NCBI GenBank assembly: GCA_934481385.1
Contig: CAKSPD010000026.1
Coordinates: forward strand, 1-9,602
DNA: 9,602 nt
Reading direction: 5' to 3'
Source of the DNA: an uncultured Oscillospiraceae bacterium
Lineage (GTDB): Bacteria; Bacillota; Clostridia; Oscillospirales; Ruminococcaceae
In this document: positions 6,817 to 9,602 of the stretch, piece by piece
Numbering within the stretch: position 1 is the first letter of the stretch
How the letters are laid out: every line of letters begins with the position of its first letter
Program-made: the position numbers and the translations under genes
Notes under the pieces: generated by a model
Seen by the model: only the letters and a program-made list of their open reading frames with translations
Told to the model about the DNA's origin: nothing
The model's database searches: none

Positions 6817-7356
6817 TTATATGTAAAATGTCCTTTTCTGACTATATTTTTTGCCTCCTGTGGGATTGTTTACCCCCGGAACTTCACCCCTGCGAATACG
6901 GTTTTCCATAGCCTGTACAGCAGAATCATACATATCAGACGGAACTTCTATCTGCATAGGTTCTGTTCCGCCATTGATTGTATATTTCATTTTTCCATTT
7001 TCAAAACATTCTGCAATACACTTACTTCCCGTTTTACAATACTTTGACTGAATCTGAATGCCATCCACCAATCTGTCCGCACCAAATTTGGCATTATCAT
7101 CACCTAAAATATGAGCATCATGACCACTAAGCTTATCATACAGGTGATTTGCACGTTCAGCCGCAAAGCCATGTCCTCTTGGCGTGGCAAATTTGTCTTG
7201 TCCATACTGTGCAGAAGCGTTGCTAACATTTCCGTATACAATTCCACCAGCTTCTATTCTTGAGATAATTAATGCAGCCACGCAAAACTGACATTTTTTT
7301 CGGCTATCCTGATTTAATTTTCCACATGATGGACATGAAAATATTTTTTTAGCCAT
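6817..7356 (-). CDS. Zinc-ribbon protein with PD-(D/E)XK-like pattern (N-terminal part of split gene)
   Basis: The 179-codon ORF starts at ATG 7356 with AGGAGA seven bases upstream; that site overlaps the TAG stop of the WYL gene, so translation is probably coupled. Residues 8-25 form a zinc ribbon (C8-x2-C11, C22-x2-C25). Residues 60-110 contain G-H-G-F-A-A-E67, then G-A-D94-R-L-V-D98-G and I-Q103-S-K105-Y-C. This E...D...QxK order resembles PD-(D/E)XK nucleases of the Mrr type, in which Q replaces the acidic residue. The assignment is pattern-based and uncertain. The last 14 residues (TGGKKYSQKRTFYI) come from the shifted frame and are probably not native. It could alternatively be a nucleic-acid or ligand-binding module without catalysis. 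Confidence 0.7.
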   Translation of the reverse strand: MAKKIFSCPSCGKLNQDSRKKCQFCVAALIISRIEAGGIVYGNVSNASAQYGQDKFATPRGHGFAAERANHLYDKLSGHDAHILGDDNAKFGADRLVDGIQIQSKYCKTGSKCIAECFENGKMKYTINGGTEPMQIEVPSDMYDSAVQAMENRIRRGEVPGVNNPTGGKKYSQKRTFYI

Positions 7357-7367
7357 TTATAATTCTC

Positions 7368-8336
7368 CTATCTATATAAACTTTGCATTTTTTCGATTTC
7401 TTCTTTTATTTCATCGGCAAGACTCTGCGGTGATAATACCTTTACCCACGAACCCTGCGATAAAAGATACATTATAATACCTCTGCCATGATTTACTTCT
7501 GCTTCAATAATACTTGTATTTCCGTTTTTCTCAACTACCTTTGCAGTAGGCAATCGGTCAAGAATCGCCTGCAAGGATAATCCAGAAAATTGAAACCTAA
7601 TTTTTACTGTATCTCCTGGAAACATAAACTGATTTTTTTCACGCAGATTTCCCTCATCAAAATCATATTTTTTCTCAAGTTCAAATTTTTCACGATGTTC
7701 AGTAATTGAAGAAATTCTGTCTATTCTGAAATATATCGGCTTATATGACATATCATCTGCCTTGTATGCAATCAGATAAAAATAATATTCACTGAAAAGT
7801 ACCGATACAGGTTTGATTTTATGTTTTACTTCATCACGATTCATTTTATAATATGTAATGCTGATTGTATGTTTATCTTCAATTGCCTGCACGATTTTCC
7901 ATACATTATCAATAACCGATTTGCAGTCAGATTTTACTTCATGATAATGATATATTTCTTTTCGTATAAGATTTTCAAGAGTTTTCCTGTCCTGAATTGT
8001 TGTGAATTTCTTTAATTTTGTGATAAGTGTCAGGATTTCTTCCTTATTTAATGCCCGACTTCCGAGAATGATTTTTACAAGTGCAAAAAGTTCCTTATTT
8101 TTAAGAAATTCATCACTGTTAAGAATATATGCTCTTTCTTTATGAGAATATGTGAGTTCAGCATTCTGCATCAGTTCCCTGTGTTCAGCAAGAAAATTCT
8201 GAATACTGTTTATATCCCGGCTTATGCTTTTCGTGGATACATTATATTCTTCTGCCAGTTTCTTTAAAGAAATTTTTTCTCCTCTCAATGCCCGAAAAAA
8301 TATTTCAAGCATTCTGTTGTTTTTCTCACGTTCCAT
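7368..8336 (-). CDS. WYL-domain transcriptional regulator (YafY type)
   Basis: The protein has 322 residues from ATG 8336, chosen for GGAGG six bases upstream; an in-frame ATG 17 codons earlier (8387) lies within the promoter region. Residues about 6-55 form an HTH_11-type winged helix (ISLKKLAEEYNVSTKSISRDI). Residues about 145-215 are a WYL domain, with F186-Y-L in the WYL position within YYFYLIAY and the downstream Y-F-R-I-D-R-I motif. The end (GSWVKVLSP then a helix) is the WCX extension. WYL proteins bind DNA and sense a ligand, often nucleotides or nucleic-acid ends; BrxR and CapW control phage-defence operons. This gene heads a two-gene operon, its stop lying 11 nt before the zinc-ribbon gene start, so it probably regulates that gene and itself. 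Family confident, ligand unknown. Confidence 0.92.
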   Translation of the reverse strand: MEREKNNRMLEIFFRALRGEKISLKKLAEEYNVSTKSISRDINSIQNFLAEHRELMQNAELTYSHKERAYILNSDEFLKNKELFALVKIILGSRALNKEEILTLITKLKKFTTIQDRKTLENLIRKEIYHYHEVKSDCKSVIDNVWKIVQAIEDKHTISITYYKMNRDEVKHKIKPVSVLFSEYYFYLIAYKADDMSYKPIYFRIDRISSITEHREKFELEKKYDFDEGNLREKNQFMFPGDTVKIRFQFSGLSLQAILDRLPTAKVVEKNGNTSIIEAEVNHGRGIIMYLLSQGSWVKVLSPQSLADEIKEEIEKMQSLYR

Positions 8337-8364
8337 ATGATTCCTCCTTTCTGTTTTTACTCTA

Positions 8365-8396
8365 ATTATACCATATATAAAGGACATACATATGTC
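8365..8396 (-). promoter_or_regulatory. Extended -10 promoter and overlapping dyad of the WYL operon
   Basis: On the minus strand TATAAT (8370-8365) is preceded by TGG, an extended -10, with only a weak -35 (ATATGT) at 17-base spacing. A dyad GACATA-CA-TATGTC (8383-8396) covers that -35 region. A dimeric WYL regulator bound here could repress or activate its own operon. The weak -35 would fit either activation or tight control. Confidence 0.6.
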
Positions 8397-8436
8397 TGTT
8401 CATATAAAATTTACAAATTATTATCACATAAACAAA

Positions 8437-8462
8437 AAACACAGCCTTTTCAGACTGTGTTT
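8437..8462 (-). terminator. Rho-independent terminator after the Rpn gene
   Basis: On the minus strand AAACACAGTC pairs with GGCTGTGTTT around TGAAAA, a 10-bp stem with one G-U pair, followed by a T-rich tail (TTTTTTG counting the end of the stem). It lies 16 nt after the Rpn stop at 8479 and insulates the WYL promoter. A close copy lies upstream of the Rpn gene at 9491-9516. Confidence 0.85.
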
Positions 8463-8478
8463 GAATTTATGACATACA

Positions 8479-8670
8479 TTAAAGCTGTTCTTCATCAGAA
8501 CAATTTTTTTCATATGTTTCCTTATCAATATCTGCAATAGAAAGAGCTTCTTCCAAACTGAAACCTTTCGCAAGAAGATTCTTTACTACTTTTATGGCTT
8601 TGATAATTTCGCCCTCGGCTAAGCCTTCAATTTTTCCGTCATTATAAATTCCCTGGCTCAAATTACACAT
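8479..8670 (-). CDS. Possible internal in-frame small protein (RpnS-like C-terminal product)
   Basis: ATG 8670 encodes M246 of the Rpn protein, in the same frame. It is preceded by AAGGAGGT (8685-8678), a perfect 8-base match to the anti-Shine-Dalgarno, with 8 bases between GGAGG and the ATG. Initiation would give a 63-residue protein of only the Rpn C-terminal tail, without nuclease residues. In E. coli, Rpn genes make such C-terminal short forms from inside the gene, and these block the toxicity of the full-length protein. The region upstream shows no clear internal promoter (only a weak TATAAC near 8714-8719), so it may be translated from the full mRNA. The KEV codons could give this motif by chance, hence moderate confidence. 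Confidence 0.5.
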   Translation of the reverse strand: MCNLSQGIYNDGKIEGLAEGEIIKAIKVVKNLLAKGFSLEEALSIADIDKETYEKNCSDEEQL

Positions 8671-9405
8671 AGAATCAACCTCCTTACAAAAACTTCTGAG
8701 TGTTATGTTATAATCATTTTTCAGAATTTCTTCTGCATCTTTGGTTTTATCCGCTTTAGGATACATATTAAGCAGAATATCAAGCATTCTGATTAATCCG
8801 CTGTAATTTTTATTTTTTGTTCCTAAATTAATCATTATCAATGACATCAAATCATATTTTTCAGGAATATCAGGTACTTCCCCTACCAAATTTTCAGGTT
8901 TGAACCTATATTCTGTTATTGTATTTGCAAGTGATTTTGGTGCATGAGTGCATATCCATATTGAATAGACTTTTTTTAGTTTATCAAAATTCGATTTTGT
9001 AAATTCCACATTGTACTGCGATGAAATCAGTCTGCTTAAATAATATATTCCTCTTTTTTCAAGAGTATACCCAGGATAATAACTGTTCTGTGATTCAAGA
9101 TTTATTATAAGTTCTGCTTCTTCATTTGTTGGCAGCATCACTCTGAATTTAATATCAAAACTCCTTATTCCATCGTTTTCGGAAACAGATTCAGTTCCGG
9201 CTGCATCTACTTTCGGAGTAAATTCATCATCAACCAAAGCAGTTCCTATTTCAGGATTTCCATTCAGACATGAAATTATTTCATTTAATGAACAGTCTTT
9301 GAATTCCCTCACTGCATATTTCAAAATATTTGCAATAACTTCCTTGTATGATAAAAGCCTTTTTGCAGCTGCATCATATGATTTTCTTGCTTCACTTATA
9401 ATCAT
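8479..9405 (-). CDS. Rpn-family PD-(D/E)XK nuclease / putative transposase
   Basis: The protein has 308 residues from ATG 9405, supported by GGTGA five bases upstream and a strong promoter just before; an in-frame ATG at 9519 lies beyond that promoter and is rejected. The N-terminal two thirds match the Rpn/PDDEXK_2 pattern: D84 (S-F-D-I-K), E104-S-Q106 (LESQ) as the E-x-Q catalytic pair, then R118 and Y121-Y122 (GIYYLSRL). The C-terminal region ends with a helix-turn motif (LLAKGFSLEEALSIADID) typical of the family's tail. E. coli Rpn proteins are DNA endonucleases that promote recombination and are toxic, with links to phage defence. The gene is monocistronic, has its own promoter and terminator, and is flanked by repeated hairpins. 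It carries a strong internal translation start (see 8479-8670). Confidence 0.9.
   Translation of the reverse strand: MIISEARKSYDAAAKRLLSYKEVIANILKYAVREFKDCSLNEIISCLNGNPEIGTALVDDEFTPKVDAAGTESVSENDGIRSFDIKFRVMLPTNEEAELIINLESQNSYYPGYTLEKRGIYYLSRLISSQYNVEFTKSNFDKLKKVYSIWICTHAPKSLANTITEYRFKPENLVGEVPDIPEKYDLMSLIMINLGTKNKNYSGLIRMLDILLNMYPKADKTKDAEEILKNDYNITLRSFCKEVDSMCNLSQGIYNDGKIEGLAEGEIIKAIKVVKNLLAKGFSLEEALSIADIDKETYEKNCSDEEQL
8678..8685 (-). promoter_or_regulatory. Internal Shine-Dalgarno within the Rpn gene
   Basis: AAGGAGGT on the minus strand spans codons K241-E242-V243 of the Rpn protein. It is stronger than the gene's own start site (GGTGA) and is the strongest ribosome binding site I see in the window. 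Its spacing to the in-frame ATG at 8670 is near optimal. Confidence 0.65.
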
Positions 9406-9430
9406 TGGTTTCACCAACTTTCCTGTTTTT

Positions 9431-9459
9431 ATTATAACACATATAAAATTATTTTGCAA
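9431..9459 (-). promoter_or_regulatory. Promoter of the Rpn gene
   Basis: On the minus strand TTGCAA (9459-9454) lies 17 bases before TATAAT (9436-9431), with TGT directly before the -10 (extended -10). The start would fall near 9424, giving a short leader of about 20 nt before ATG 9405. Confidence 0.75.
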
Positions 9460-9490
9460 GTATTTTTTATTGATTTCAAATATTTTTAAG

Positions 9491-9516
9491 AAACACAGCC
9501 CTTTCAGACTGCGTTT
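9491..9516. repeat. Terminator-like hairpin, direct copy of the one at 8437-8462
   Basis: AAACACAG (9491-9498) and CTGCGTTT (9509-9516) flank a CC-CTTTCA-GA centre. The block differs from 8437-8462 at only two positions over 26 nt, and both copies are in the same orientation about 1.05 kb apart, on either side of the Rpn gene. Its T tract on the minus strand is poor (TTTCTTAAAA), and the gene beyond it appears to run on the plus strand, so it has no obvious transcript to terminate. It may mark the other end of an Rpn cassette. Confidence 0.7.
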
Positions 9517-9568
9517 CAATCATATTATAGCACTCCCAAAAAATATCGCATACTCTTGACAACAGGTT

Positions 9569-9602
9569 TATAATAGAGTTAAGAGGTGATGGTTATGTTA
9601 CA
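9569..9602 (+). CDS. Start of a plus-strand gene cut by the window edge
   Basis: AGAGGTGAT (9582-9590) precedes ATG at 9595-9597 by four to five bases, the same style of start as the XRE gene at 5393. TATAAT (9569-9574) lies upstream, but no good -35 is seen at 17 bases. Only ATG TTA CA is visible, so nothing can be said about the product. The range given includes the upstream signals. Confidence 0.4.

Larger units (their letters stand above)
5847..7356 (-). pseudogene. Frame-disrupted gene: zinc ribbon, nuclease-like region and glycine-zipper membrane region
   Basis: The two adjacent minus-strand ORFs (6817-7356 and 5847-6809) look like halves of one gene of about 502 codons. The upstream frame reads ...GVNNP at 6870-6862, then diverges into an unconvincing tail ending at 6817. 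Skipping one base at 6861 gives a continuous reading (QEAKNIVRKGHFTYKQA) into the second ORF. From memory, related proteins read straight through a similar segment, for example P-K-E-A-K-N; I cannot check this here. The cause could be a one-base insertion, a sequencing error or, less likely, programmed +1 frameshifting at CCC-A. Gene order and the translationally coupled start show it was an operon partner of the WYL regulator. If the indel is real, the membrane region is probably lost and the gene inactive. Confidence 0.65.

Noticed and set aside
6843..6858. GGAGG at the frame junction as a true start for the membrane ORF
   Set aside because: The in-frame codon at suitable spacing is ATA, and no ATG, GTG or TTG follows at the right distance, so efficient separate initiation is unlikely.
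1..9602. CRISPR array, tRNA or rRNA genes, insertion sequence with terminal inverted repeats
   Set aside because: No regularly spaced repeats, tRNA-like folds, rRNA-like segments or paired terminal inverted repeats were recognised by eye; the only notable long repeat pair is the hairpin pair around the Rpn gene.

Overview
The window is AT-rich throughout. Its genes have Gram-positive style ribosome binding sites (GGAGG, AGAGGTGA, AAGGAGGT) and near-consensus sigma-A type promoters. The gene families (a short XRE regulator, a WYL regulator, an Rpn/PDDEXK_2 protein and tandem dynamin-like GTPases) suggest an anaerobic Firmicute of the Clostridia, perhaps a Ruminococcus- or Lachnospiraceae-like gut bacterium. 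That placement is an inference from style, not a database result. No rRNA, tRNA, CRISPR array or classical insertion sequence was seen.

Left half (1-5392): two large dynamin-superfamily GTPase genes lie head to tail on the minus strand with a 12-nt gap. The downstream one (1-2439) is open for 813 codons and runs off the left edge. The upstream one (2452-5037) is complete at 861 codons. They share one strong promoter, TTGACA-N17-TATAAT with an extended -10, with one dyad over the -35 and another over the expected transcription start. A 112-codon XRE-type HTH regulator (5393-5731) is transcribed divergently and is the obvious candidate to control them. A bidirectional terminator at 5808-5843 closes the regulator and the next minus-strand unit.

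Right half (5847-9602): a WYL-domain transcription regulator (7368-8336) is followed 11 nt later by a gene of about 502 codons that is split by a one-base frame disruption near 6861. The first part has a zinc ribbon and a region with an E...D...QxK pattern like PD-(D/E)XK nucleases. The second part is hydrophobic with a glycine-zipper segment. Upstream is an Rpn-family PD-(D/E)XK nuclease gene (8479-9405), bracketed by two near-identical terminator-like hairpins in direct orientation. A plus-strand gene appears to begin at 9595.

The two most interesting points are these. (1) The Rpn gene contains a perfect AAGGAGGT Shine-Dalgarno correctly spaced before an in-frame internal ATG (8670). This would give a separate 63-residue C-terminal protein, the arrangement known for E. 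coli Rpn toxins and their intragenic antitoxins. (2) The tandem dynamin-like GTPase operon with its own regulator resembles, in outline, dynamin-based phage-defence loci. Together with the WYL-controlled gene and the Rpn gene, the window reads as a small defence or mobile-gene island; this is an inference.
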